From: Lachnospiraceae bacterium
GTDB lineage: Bacteria > Bacillota > Clostridia > Lachnospirales > Lachnospiraceae
Direction of reading: 5' to 3'
Assembly: GCA_024690605.1 (NCBI GenBank)
Contig: JAILOV010000053.1
Span: forward strand, 1 to 64,000
Length of the DNA stretch: 64,000 bases
Shown here piece by piece: positions 37,632-46,694 of this stretch (position 1 is the first letter of the stretch; the number at the start of each line of letters is the position of its first letter). The notes below the pieces were generated by a model, which searched no databases, was not told the origin of the DNA, and worked only from the letters and a program-made list of their open reading frames with translations. A program made the translations under genes and the position numbers.

Positions 37632-39843
37632 TAAGAAGCAGGATCCATCCTGTGAGAGAACAGAATTCCGCCGCACGCCACAGGACCGGCTCCGAGAATC
37701 CGACCGTCACGGTTCCGTCGAAACCTGCCGGAAGCGTGACGCGCACCCGGAAATCGTCGCCGGTGGTGACCGGCAGGGCGCCGTCGGCCCCTTTTGCGTG
37801 ATATCCTCTGTAATTCTGGAGCGGGAGCTCCACCCATCCTTCTTTCCCCGCGCTGTTTATGACCGAGAGAGAAAACTTTGTCCGTTTCCGCTGAACATCG
37901 CGAAGCGTAACGGAATCATCGCTGACGCGCGTGATCTGATCGCGCAGACGGTCGACATCCGATCCCTGAAACCGGTACATGGAGTCGTTGTCTATGAGCG
38001 GAGCGGAGATCTGATCCACATTCATCGGGCGGATGATATAGCTGTTCGTCGCGTTTCGTTCCGAGATAAAGGATACGGCGGACCAGACGCAGAGGATCGC
38101 GAGGGACACGATGAATGCGGATGACCGTCGGGCGGAGCTGTCCTTTCGCAGCTTTGCCGCGATCAGCACCGCACACAAAGAGAGCAGGATCGTTGCGATC
38201 GTCAGATAGCGCCACGGGTACTGCACGCGGTTGAGAAGGCGGGAAAGCGGGGGGACGGACAGGACCAGCCGGTCGTAGGGGAAATAGCAGGTGGACATCC
38301 ACAGCGCCAGCAGACTGAACAAGCCGAGGGACAGAAGCTTCTTTCGCAGCTCTCTGCCGGTGTCCGACAGCAGCAGGGAAAAAACGGCAAACAGCACGAG
38401 TAGCAGGGGAAGACCGAGACCGAGGGGCATTTCCCCGGACATGGCAAAGGATTCCGTCAGCGGCACGGCACCGGCCGTCATGTCCCCTCTCACGGAAAAG
38501 ATCTGTGCCGGCCAGGCGCCCTCTGCCTGGATCATGCTGTTCTGATGTTCCACCATGAGATCATGGGAGAGATAGTAGTCCGCAAACGGGACGAGGAAAC
38601 CGAGATTCAGGATGACTGTCGCGGCAGCGGCAGTGAAGAGCGTGCACCAGCGTCTGCCCTGCAGGAGATTCCGGATGAAGACCGCACAGAACAGGAAGGC
38701 GAAAACGGAGACCATGATGCTGCTCAAAAGATGGGTCTGCAGCAGCCCGGTATAACCGATCACAAGGCAGAGAAACGCCTTTTTCCTGGCAGCGCGTTCC
38801 CCGTCTTCGCCGCGGGAGCCTCCGCTCAGCAGCAGGAAAAAACCGAGTGCGATGAGCGGAAGAAAGGCCATGGCCGTATATTCCCCCGCTGCGGCGCGGA
38901 TGTAGAGATCCGTCAGACGCCACATGGAAAGGGAGTACAGGGCGCTTCCGAACAGGCCGGCGTCCGGATCGCCGGAGATCTCCGAGAAGGCGTACCAGGC
39001 AAGAACGGCTGTGAGTGCGTTGATAAGGAGCACGTAGAACGTGTAGCATTTCCAAAGCGGACAGCCCAGCAGATGCAGGATGGCGGCCGGATAAAGAAAC
39101 GCATCGCCGTAGAGGACCCCCAGAGGATAACCCTGATCGTTCAGGAAAAAGGAATACAGACGCACGGGAAATTCGCCGCCAGCGATCCCGTCAGCGATCC
39201 CGGCGATGCGGGCGATGTGGAAATCCGCGTCCTGACCGCCGGGGATGTGACTCATCAGAAAACCCAGACTGCCGAGCAGCACGATCCCGACCAGACCGAT
39301 GAGGCAGCGTCTCTTCTGCGGGGAGGTACTACGGGCCCTGCGGACAAAAACAACAATGACCCAGAGGAACATCAGGACCCCGAAGAACCGCAGCGCTGTA
39401 TAAGCGGCGGAAAGACCCCTTCTGCGCAGGATGTCCACGGAAAGGATCTGCAGGTTTCCCTCGGCTTCCACGGATCCGACCAGACCGGAGAAGGTGACAC
39501 CGGTGCCCGCGATGTAGATGAGGGAGGAGATATGATCGGCATAGGGAGGCAGGAGCGTGTTGTTTGTCTGCACGGACCAGACCGGCAGATCGTGTCCGGG
39601 AAAGATCTGCAGCATACCGTAGGCGTCGGTTCTGTATCGGATGGCGACGGAATAGATGCCGCTCTCTGCGGTCAGCTCCGGGATGTTGACGGCATCCACG
39701 GCTTCCACGCCGGCGTCGGAAACATCACAGGACCAGAGCGGCTCCCGGGAGGGATTTCCCAGGTAGGAAGTGAGAAAAATCAGAACGGAAAGGAGCAGCG
39801 CGACAGCGGGGAACAGCGGAAGCAGCAGGCGGATTTGTTTCAT
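37549..39843 (-). CDS. Polytopic membrane protein (YfhO / PTPS-related type)
   Basis: Many TM segments; RVQYPWRYLTIATILLSLCAV and large extracytoplasmic loop pattern. Confidence 0.65.
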   Translation of the reverse strand: MKQIRLLLPLFPAVALLLSVLIFLTSYLGNPSREPLWSCDVSDAGVEAVDAVNIPELTAESGIYSVAIRYRTDAYGMLQIFPGHDLPVWSVQTNNTLLPPYADHISSLIYIAGTGVTFSGLVGSVEAEGNLQILSVDILRRRGLSAAYTALRFFGVLMFLWVIVVFVRRARSTSPQKRRCLIGLVGIVLLGSLGFLMSHIPGGQDADFHIARIAGIADGIAGGEFPVRLYSFFLNDQGYPLGVLYGDAFLYPAAILHLLGCPLWKCYTFYVLLINALTAVLAWYAFSEISGDPDAGLFGSALYSLSMWRLTDLYIRAAAGEYTAMAFLPLIALGFFLLLSGGSRGEDGERAARKKAFLCLVIGYTGLLQTHLLSSIMVSVFAFLFCAVFIRNLLQGRRWCTLFTAAAATVILNLGFLVPFADYYLSHDLMVEHQNSMIQAEGAWPAQIFSVRGDMTAGAVPLTESFAMSGEMPLGLGLPLLLVLFAVFSLLLSDTGRELRKKLLSLGLFSLLALWMSTCYFPYDRLVLSVPPLSRLLNRVQYPWRYLTIATILLSLCAVLIAAKLRKDSSARRSSAFIVSLAILCVWSAVSFISERNATNSYIIRPMNVDQISAPLIDNDSMYRFQGSDVDRLRDQITRVSDDSVTLRDVQRKRTKFSLSVINSAGKEGWVELPLQNYRGYHAKGADGALPVTTGDDFRVRVTLPAGFDGTVTVGFSEPVLWRAAEFCSLTGWILLLIMVLRNRSQKTGTENPRPSDNPPDPAA

Positions 39844-41336
39844 TTTTTTTTCCTCTCTGGCAGGACGGCAACCGTCATGATAAGGAGCATCTCATAGAAA
39901 AGTCCCATGCTGTAGATCATGTAGCGGGACTGCGCGAACATGATAAGGCTCACGGCAGCTACATTGATGAGCATACCGCCGAGCACGATCTCCGCGGCCA
40001 GAACGACCGGCAGGTCGTGCTTCCGGATAACGAGCAGATAGAGCAGCAGGTAGACAGCATAGATGATGACGGTGTAGAGCTGCAGCTGCGGCATGGTGCG
40101 GGCGACAGAGTTCATCAGGCCGTCCAGCAGATTCGCTCCGAGCGTGACGGGAGAGATCGGCGGCATGCGTCTGCGCAGAGCCGCGTTGATGATGCCGATG
40201 ATCCTGTCATAGACAAGTGCATGCATCGGTTCGGTCAGGATGAGGGTGCCGTTTTCGTCCGCGGAGAGGTAGGGCGTGAGATCCACGCCGCATCCCGTGT
40301 ATTCTCCGGGTGCAGCTCCGTTGCAGATGGCGAGCCGTGCGTCGATATAGTCGTCGACCGTGTTCAGTGTCGCGTCGAAACCGATATCGTCGTAGCTCCA
40401 CGAGAAATGATCGGCGAGCGTGATCCAGTCGGCGTTCTCCGGTGCATAGGAAATGGGGAGCTCCTCGCGCTCGCAGTTGTCCAGGATCTTCAGAAAAAGT
40501 GTCCGTTCATCGGCGTTGGTATCCGGATCGAACAGATCCGCGTCCGCCCTGGTCGCGGTGTACATGGCTGTGCAGTAAAAGGCTTTATTTCCGAACGTGT
40601 GACGGATGGCGGCACCGTGCAGCAGGTAATTGTATGCGCATTCGCCGGCGGCGGACAGCAGATAAGCGGAAGCGCAGACGAGTAGGGCGGCAAGGAAACG
40701 CCGAAAACGTCTGTTTTTGCCGAGTACATCGTGAAGAAGGGACATGCAGATGACCAGCGCGGGCGCTACGAGCATCTGAGAACGGAGAGACAGCATCAGG
40801 AAGATGCAGATACCGACGGCAGCCAGATGTCTCTTTCTGTCATAGCGCATCCAGAGCCACAGATCGATGCAGAAAAGAATGTAGAGCGGCATGGCCAGAC
40901 TCTCGCTCAGGATGCTCTCCGCATACATGGAGCTGCGTTTTGCGGCGAAGCGGTTCAGGAGAGAGACAGCAAGCTGAAGCAGAACGGCCGCAGTGCCGAG
41001 CAGTCGGGGGAATGGTCTCGCTGCCTGCCGCAGCTGTTTTTCTACAACAAAACCGATCCGCCAGGCGGCATAACCGTTCAGGACGGCGGCACCCAGTATG
41101 GAACAGAACAGGTAACAGGGCTGATCATAGAGAAGAGGGTCGCTCCCGAAGACGGTTCGGAAAAACAGAAGCCATAGCGGATAGAGCGGAGGCCGGGAAA
41201 GATCCATGGTGACATAACTCTCGGAATCGACACACCAGACCGGGCCGTCGATCACCGCGAAGATCAGGTAAAAGGCGATACAGCCGATGAGGGAAAGAGC
41301 CGGAAGGAGTCTGATTTTGCGTGTGCCGTTCTGCAT
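39840..41336 (-). CDS. Polytopic membrane protein, GT-C-like
   Basis: Many TM segments; 4-nt overlap with downstream gene; conservative start at MQNGTRK. Confidence 0.6.
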   Translation of the reverse strand: MQNGTRKIRLLPALSLIGCIAFYLIFAVIDGPVWCVDSESYVTMDLSRPPLYPLWLLFFRTVFGSDPLLYDQPCYLFCSILGAAVLNGYAAWRIGFVVEKQLRQAARPFPRLLGTAAVLLQLAVSLLNRFAAKRSSMYAESILSESLAMPLYILFCIDLWLWMRYDRKRHLAAVGICIFLMLSLRSQMLVAPALVICMSLLHDVLGKNRRFRRFLAALLVCASAYLLSAAGECAYNYLLHGAAIRHTFGNKAFYCTAMYTATRADADLFDPDTNADERTLFLKILDNCEREELPISYAPENADWITLADHFSWSYDDIGFDATLNTVDDYIDARLAICNGAAPGEYTGCGVDLTPYLSADENGTLILTEPMHALVYDRIIGIINAALRRRMPPISPVTLGANLLDGLMNSVARTMPQLQLYTVIIYAVYLLLYLLVIRKHDLPVVLAAEIVLGGMLINVAAVSLIMFAQSRYMIYSMGLFYEMLLIMTVAVLPERKKK

Positions 41337-41364
41337 GGGGAAATCGTAAAACAAATGCGGATGG

Positions 41365-41393
41365 ATGTCAAATCGCGGGCGGTGTGATATAAT
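41365..41393 (+). promoter_or_regulatory. Candidate promoter ATGTCA-17-TATAAT with extended -10 (TGTGATATAAT)
   Basis: Divergent intergenic region before the UDPGP gene. Confidence 0.55.
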
Positions 41394-41462
41394 AAAAACA
41401 CTTTTGACCTGATTATCATGATGGAATCAAACACAACCAAACAGAAATAAAAAGGAGACAGC

Positions 41463-42689
41463 ATGACGCTTTCACAGGCACGGGAAAAGTTGGAAAAGTT
41501 CGGGCAGTCCCATGTGCTGCAATACTGGGACGAATTAAATGAGGAGCAGCAAGAGGCGCTTCTTGCGCAGATCGATCGGACGGACTTTGCCGTTCTCGAG
41601 AACTGTGCGAAGCGCGGACATACCTACCCGCGGGGTGAATTTGCGCCGATGAAGACGATGGAACTACCGGAGATCGCATCGAAGCGGGAGGAGTTTGCGG
41701 AAACCGGCAGGGAAGCGATCCGGAACGGCAAGGTGGCGGCGGTGCTTCTCGCGGGCGGCATGGGAACACGTCTTGGCTCGGACAATCCCAAGGGCATGTA
41801 TGACATCGGGCTGACAAAGCATGTGTATATCTTCCAGAGGCTGATCGAAAATCTGCTGGATGTCGTGAAGGAAACAGAGGCCTATCCCCGTCTGTTCATC
41901 ATGACAAGCGAGAAGAACCACGACGCGACAACGGCGTTTCTTAAGGAGCACGACTATTTCGGATACCGGTCGGACCGCGTCACCTTTTTCATGCAGGATA
42001 TGGCACCCGCATCCGATTATGACGGCAGGGTCTACATGGACAGCAAGTGGCAGATCTCAACCTCGCCGAACGGAAATGCCGGATGGTTTTCCTCTCTGAT
42101 CAAGGCGGGACTTCTGCCGCTCGTTAAAGAAGAGGGGATCGAGTGGATGAACATCTTTGCTGTGGACAATGTCCTGCAGAGGATCGCGGATCCTGTCTTC
42201 GTCGGCGCGACGATCCGGGCCGGCGTTGAGGCGGGAGAAAAGGTTGTGCGCAAGAATGCGCCGGATGAGCGTGTCGGCGTGGTGTGTCTCGAGGACGGGC
42301 GCCCTTCGATCGTGGAATATTATGAACTGTCGCAGGAGATGATGGATGCCAGAGACGATAAGGGTGAGCCGGCTTATAATTTCGGTGTTATCCTGAACTA
42401 TCTGTTCCGCATGGACGCTCTGGAACGCATCGCCAAAGATACGCTGCCTCTGCATGTTGTGGAGAAGAAGATCCCGCACATGGATGAGAACGGACAGACG
42501 GTGAAGCCCGCGGAGCCGAACGGATGCAAGTTTGAGCAGCTGGTCCTGGATATGATCCATCAGTTCTCCGATTGTCTTCCGTTTGAGGTTGAGCGCGAGC
42601 GGGAATTCGCCCCCATCAAGAATCCCACAGGTGTGGACTCGGTGGAGAGCGCGAGGGAACTGTGTAAAAAGAACGGCATTGAGCTGTAA
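41463..42689 (+). CDS. UTP-sugar-1-phosphate uridylyltransferase (UDPGP/UAP1-like)
   Basis: LLAGGMGTRLGSDNPKGMYDIGL; KWQISTSPNGNAGWFSSL. Confidence 0.88.
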   Translation: MTLSQAREKLEKFGQSHVLQYWDELNEEQQEALLAQIDRTDFAVLENCAKRGHTYPRGEFAPMKTMELPEIASKREEFAETGREAIRNGKVAAVLLAGGMGTRLGSDNPKGMYDIGLTKHVYIFQRLIENLLDVVKETEAYPRLFIMTSEKNHDATTAFLKEHDYFGYRSDRVTFFMQDMAPASDYDGRVYMDSKWQISTSPNGNAGWFSSLIKAGLLPLVKEEGIEWMNIFAVDNVLQRIADPVFVGATIRAGVEAGEKVVRKNAPDERVGVVCLEDGRPSIVEYYELSQEMMDARDDKGEPAYNFGVILNYLFRMDALERIAKDTLPLHVVEKKIPHMDENGQTVKPAEPNGCKFEQLVLDMIHQFSDCLPFEVEREREFAPIKNPTGVDSVESARELCKKNGIEL

Positions 42690-42706
42690 AGAAAGGCGGC
42701 ATTAAT

Positions 42707-43723
42707 ATGGCAATACTGGTGACGGGAGGTGCTGGCTATATCGGCAGCCATACGGTGGTGGAGCTGCAGCAGGCGGGACATGAGGTGGTGATCCTGGACA
42801 ATCTGAGCAACGCGGACGAGCGCGTGCTGCAGCGTCTGCAGGCGATCACCGGGAAAGCGGCGACCTTTTACCGGGCGGATATACGGGACCGAAAGGCGCT
42901 GTCTGAGGTCTTTGAAAAGGAAAAGATCGAGAGCGTGATCCATTTCGCGGGACTCAAGGCCGTCGGAGAGTCGGTGGAAAAGCCGTGGGAATACTATGAC
43001 AACAACATCACCGGCACGCTGACACTGGTTGATGAGATGCGTCGGCATGGTGTGAAGAACATCATCTTCTCCTCTTCTTCAACGGTTTACGGAGAGCCGG
43101 ACGCGGTTCCGGTGACGGAGGAATCTCCGAAAAAAGCATGCACCAACCCCTATGGCTGGACGAAATCCATGCTGGAGCAGATCCTGTCCGACATGCAGGC
43201 AGCCGATCATGAGTGGAATGTGGTGCTGTTGCGCTATTTCAATCCCATCGGCGCGCACCGATCGGGCACGATCGGAGAGAACCCGAACGGCATTCCGAAC
43301 AATCTGATGCCCTATATCACACAGGTCGCAGTCGGCAAGCTTAAGGAACTCAACGTGTTCGGCGATGATTATCCGACGAAGGACGGTACGGGTGTGCGCG
43401 ACTATATCCATGTGGTCGATCTGGCAAAGGGTCATGTGAAGGCGCTCGCAAAACTGACGCCCGGAAGCGGGCTGAACATCTACAATCTCGGCACGGGAAC
43501 CGGCTACAGCGTACTGGAGATCGTGAAGAATTTTGAGGAGGCGAGCGGTGTGAAGATCCCTTATGTCATACGCCCGCGCCGCGCAGGCGATATCGCCTGC
43601 AACTATGCCAGCGCGGAAAAGGCAAAACGGGAGCTCGGCTGGGTTGCGGAGAACGGCATCCGGGAGATGTGTGAGGATTCCTGGCGCTGGCAGAAGAACA
43701 ACCCGAACGGTTACGCCGATTAA
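42707..43723 (+). CDS. galE: UDP-glucose 4-epimerase
   Basis: MAILVTGGAGYIGSHTVVELQQAGHEVVILDNLSN; YGWTKSMLEQIL; RYFNPIGAHRSGTIGENPNGIPNNLMPYI. Confidence 0.96.
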   Translation: MAILVTGGAGYIGSHTVVELQQAGHEVVILDNLSNADERVLQRLQAITGKAATFYRADIRDRKALSEVFEKEKIESVIHFAGLKAVGESVEKPWEYYDNNITGTLTLVDEMRRHGVKNIIFSSSSTVYGEPDAVPVTEESPKKACTNPYGWTKSMLEQILSDMQAADHEWNVVLLRYFNPIGAHRSGTIGENPNGIPNNLMPYITQVAVGKLKELNVFGDDYPTKDGTGVRDYIHVVDLAKGHVKALAKLTPGSGLNIYNLGTGTGYSVLEIVKNFEEASGVKIPYVIRPRRAGDIACNYASAEKAKRELGWVAENGIREMCEDSWRWQKNNPNGYAD

Positions 43724-43743
43724 GCCGCAGACGGTGTGAAGCG

Positions 43744-44007
43744 ATGTTTCGACTGTGGGTGAAACTGATCGCGGACAACCACCTGCTCCGGGATATGGTG
43801 GTGGAGGACGACGGACCGGAGAACCGCACGAAAAAGATCAAAAACGCCATCGATCGGGCATGCACAGGCTTTGACCTGCCGCGGCCGATCTGGCTGGCTT
43901 CGACGGTTGAGGAGTTCAGGATGCACGACAAGTGCCGGTTCACCAGGGACGCGTTCATCGAGAGCGTCCCCTTTGACTATATGGAAATTCAGGTGTTGGA
44001 ATCATAA
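43744..44007 (+). CDS. Small hypothetical protein
   Basis: 87-aa ORF in tight intergenic spacing between galE and the PucR-type gene. Confidence 0.65.
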   Translation: MFRLWVKLIADNHLLRDMVVEDDGPENRTKKIKNAIDRACTGFDLPRPIWLASTVEEFRMHDKCRFTRDAFIESVPFDYMEIQVLES

Positions 44008-44017
44008 GGAAGGGATC

Positions 44018-45052
44018 ATGATCACGAAACAGACGATCAGGCACAGCATCGAGGAACTGGCGTCGATCACGGGGACCGCGATCACGGTTTATGACCTCAA
44101 GGACGAGATCATCGCCCGGGCGGGGGAGACCGGAAACAAAAAAGGCAGGGATTCCGAAAAGCGGCCGGTCGAGGATGACGAACAGGTGCGCTACTTCCTG
44201 TCCGTTTCCGGAAAGAATGCCGAAATGGTCGCGCAGATCGCCGTTTCCCAGCTGCATGAGCTTCTGATCGCCTATCAGGACCGCTTTGACAGGAACAATT
44301 TCTTCCAGAATCTTCTGTTGGACAACCTGCTTCTCGTCGACATCTACAATCGGGCAAAAAAGCTCCGTATCGAAGATGTCGTGCGGCGGGTCATCTATCT
44401 GATCGAGGTCGGGTCCGTCGAGGATACCGCAGCCATCGATTATCTGAACGGCATGTTTACGCCGGGCAGCGGGGACTATGTTACGGCTGTCGATGAGACG
44501 AGCGCCATCGTGGTGAAGGCGCTTGCCGAGGACGATACGGAAGCGGATATGGAGGCCGTCGCGGAATCCATCGTCGCCATGCTCAATACCGAGGCGATGA
44601 TCCCGGCCCGCGTCGCTTACGGGACGCCGGTGAACGAACTGAAGGACCTCAGCAAATCCTATAAGGAAGCGATGCTGGCGCTGGAGGTCGGCAGGATCTT
44701 CTATGCGGAGAGCACGGTCAATGCCTATAACACACTGGGGATCGGACGCCTGATCTATCAGCTGCCGGCGAACCTCTGCAGAATGTTCATCAACGAGGTG
44801 TTCGGGGACAGACTGCCGCTGGAGCTGGATGAGGAAACGCGGATCACGATCGACCAGTTTTTCGAGAACGATCTGAACGTGTCGGAGACGGCAAGAAAGC
44901 TGTTTGTGCACAGGAACACGCTGGTCTACCGCATCGACAGACTGCAAAAGGAGATCGGACTGGATATCCGGGATTTCGATGACGCGCTGACGTTGAAGAT
45001 CTCGCTGATGGTGGACAGTTACCTGAAATACCTGGATGGTAAGGGCTTCTAG
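44018..45052 (+). CDS. PucR/CdaR-type transcriptional regulator
   Basis: C-terminal NDLNVSETARKLFVHRNTLVYRIDRLQKEIGLDIRDFDDALTLKI. Confidence 0.87.
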   Translation: MITKQTIRHSIEELASITGTAITVYDLKDEIIARAGETGNKKGRDSEKRPVEDDEQVRYFLSVSGKNAEMVAQIAVSQLHELLIAYQDRFDRNNFFQNLLLDNLLLVDIYNRAKKLRIEDVVRRVIYLIEVGSVEDTAAIDYLNGMFTPGSGDYVTAVDETSAIVVKALAEDDTEADMEAVAESIVAMLNTEAMIPARVAYGTPVNELKDLSKSYKEAMLALEVGRIFYAESTVNAYNTLGIGRLIYQLPANLCRMFINEVFGDRLPLELDEETRITIDQFFENDLNVSETARKLFVHRNTLVYRIDRLQKEIGLDIRDFDDALTLKISLMVDSYLKYLDGKGF

Positions 45053-45055
45053 GTT

Positions 45056-45100
45056 GAGGTGGTCATGAGGACTCCGACAGCTGCGCTGCCACCTCATGAC
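45056..45100. terminator. Candidate terminator/IR between the PucR-type gene and ffs
   Basis: GTCATGAGG (45062-45070)/CCTCATGAC (45092-45100); alternative GAGGTGG (45056-45062)/CCACCTC (45089-45095); no strong T-tract. Confidence 0.4.
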
Positions 45101-45103
45101 GAT

Positions 45104-45205
45104 GGCTACCGGCACCCCGCAACACAGGCGGAAATCCGCTTAGTGCTGCTTCGTTCCCGACCTGACACGGTTCGCGGGCCCTCCTTGCGCGGGACCGGTA
45201 ACCGC
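45104..45205 (-). ncRNA. ffs: Bacterial small signal recognition particle RNA (4.5S-like)
   Basis: Minus strand GTGTCAGGTCGGGAACGAAGCAGCACTAAGCGG; closing helix GGTTACCGG.../...CCGGTAGCC. Confidence 0.88.
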
Positions 45206-45246
45206 AAACATCGTAGCGGATGATATGGAAAATGTCAATACGGGAG

Positions 45247-45681
45247 TCAGATGGAGTAGTCGTAGCCGGCGGCACCACCCTGATCCAGCAGGTCCTGGAG
45301 GGTGTAACTGTCGACATAGTCGGTAATGGCCCTGTCGAGACCCCGCCAGAACGGCAGCGTGATGCAGGTCTCCATGCGGGGACAGTCGGCTACATCAAGG
45401 GCGACACAATCGATGGGGTGGAGATTTCCCTCCATGGTGCGCAGGATATCGCCGATCCGGTAGTCGGCAGGTTTTCTGGAAAGCCGGTGGCCGCCGCTGT
45501 TCCCGCGCATGCTGCGCAGGAAACCGGCTTTGTTCAGCGCAGATACGATCTGCTCCAGGTATTTGACCGGTATGCCCTGACGATCGGAAATGTCCTTCAA
45601 TGCCGTGTAGCCGCCGTTATCGTGCTGCGCCAGGTCGAGCATGACGCGTATCGCATAGCGGCCCTTAGTTGAAATCTTCAT
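45247..45681 (-). CDS. Rrf2 family transcriptional regulator
   Basis: MKISTKGRYAIRVMLDLAQHD; IPVKYLEQIVSALNKAGFLRSMRGNSGGHRLSR. Confidence 0.92.
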   Translation of the reverse strand: MKISTKGRYAIRVMLDLAQHDNGGYTALKDISDRQGIPVKYLEQIVSALNKAGFLRSMRGNSGGHRLSRKPADYRIGDILRTMEGNLHPIDCVALDVADCPRMETCITLPFWRGLDRAITDYVDSYTLQDLLDQGGAAGYDYSI

Positions 45682-45764
45682 CGCTCTTTGCTCCGGAAGC
45701 TCCCGGGAGGGAGCTGTCTGTGAAACAGAGGGATTATAGCACAGAAACACGATGAAATCCAGTC

Positions 45765-46322
45765 GTGCGAGATCAAAGGGAAGACAGGAAAGTGTCGAGA
45801 GAAGAAGCGGATCGCAGCGGGGATGACGGAAAATTCATGCGCAAGGCACTGGCGCAGGCGAGGCTTGCGATGCGCCTCGGCGAGGTGCCGATCGGCTGCG
45901 TGATCGTGCGGGACGGTGAGATCATCGGTAAGGGCTACAATCGTCGCAACACGGATCGGACTTCCCTCGCGCATGCCGAGATGACGGCGATCCGACGAGC
46001 GAACAAAAGCATCGGAGACTGGCGGTTGGAGGACTGTACACTCTATGTTACCCTGGAACCGTGCCAGATGTGCGCGGGCGCGATCATTCAGGCGCGCATT
46101 CCGCGTGTGGTGATCGGCGCGGACAGTGATAAGGCAGGATGCGGCGGTTCGATCATCAACATCCTGCAGAATCCGGAATTCATGCATCAGGCGCAGGTCG
46201 TGCGCGGCGTGATGGAAGAGGAGTGCAGCGCGATGCTCAAGACCTTTTTCCGGGAGCTTCGCCGGAGATCGCGGGAGGAAAAGGCCGGATGCGCGGGAGC
46301 GGAGACATCTTCCGATGCATGA
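45765..46322 (+). CDS. tadA: tRNA adenosine(34) deaminase
   Basis: HAEMTAI and PCQMCAGAI zinc deaminase motifs. Confidence 0.93.
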   Translation: MRDQREDRKVSREEADRSGDDGKFMRKALAQARLAMRLGEVPIGCVIVRDGEIIGKGYNRRNTDRTSLAHAEMTAIRRANKSIGDWRLEDCTLYVTLEPCQMCAGAIIQARIPRVVIGADSDKAGCGGSIINILQNPEFMHQAQVVRGVMEEECSAMLKTFFRELRRRSREEKAGCAGAETSSDA

Positions 46323-46683
46323 GCTGCCCTTCGTCATGAAACTGCTTGGCGAAACCGACGCGGTCGCTTCACAGCAGGGATTTCAAAGGATCGGCCGCAT
46401 CCGTATCGAGGTGGGAGCTCTTTCCGGTATTGAGCCGGAATGTGTGCGGCTTTATTTTGAGACGGCGGGCGAAGGCCATGCCGCGGAGGGGGCCGAACTG
46501 GAATTCGTTGTTGATCCTGCGATGCTCATCTGTGAGACGTGCGGCAATGAATTTGCGCACGAACCGGAACGGGCCCGCGCGGAGGGAGAGGATCCGTTCA
46601 TCTGTCCGCGCTGCGGCAGAGACGGGAGACTGAAAAAGGGAACGGGATCGGGGGCACGACTGCTTTCCGTAGAGGGACAATAA
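46315..46683 (+). CDS. hypA: Hydrogenase nickel metallochaperone HypA
   Basis: MHELPFV N-terminus, CETCGNEF...CPRCG zinc site. Confidence 0.88.
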   Translation: MHELPFVMKLLGETDAVASQQGFQRIGRIRIEVGALSGIEPECVRLYFETAGEGHAAEGAELEFVVDPAMLICETCGNEFAHEPERARAEGEDPFICPRCGRDGRLKKGTGSGARLLSVEGQ

Positions 46684-46694
46684 AGGAGAAAAGT

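Noticed and set aside
38545-39897. Plus-strand ORF (450 aa)
   Set aside because: Antisense to the polytopic membrane protein; highly polar low-plausibility sequence.
41336-41462. Riboswitch upstream of the UDPGP gene
   Set aside because: No recognisable aptamer consensus; only a promoter can be supported.
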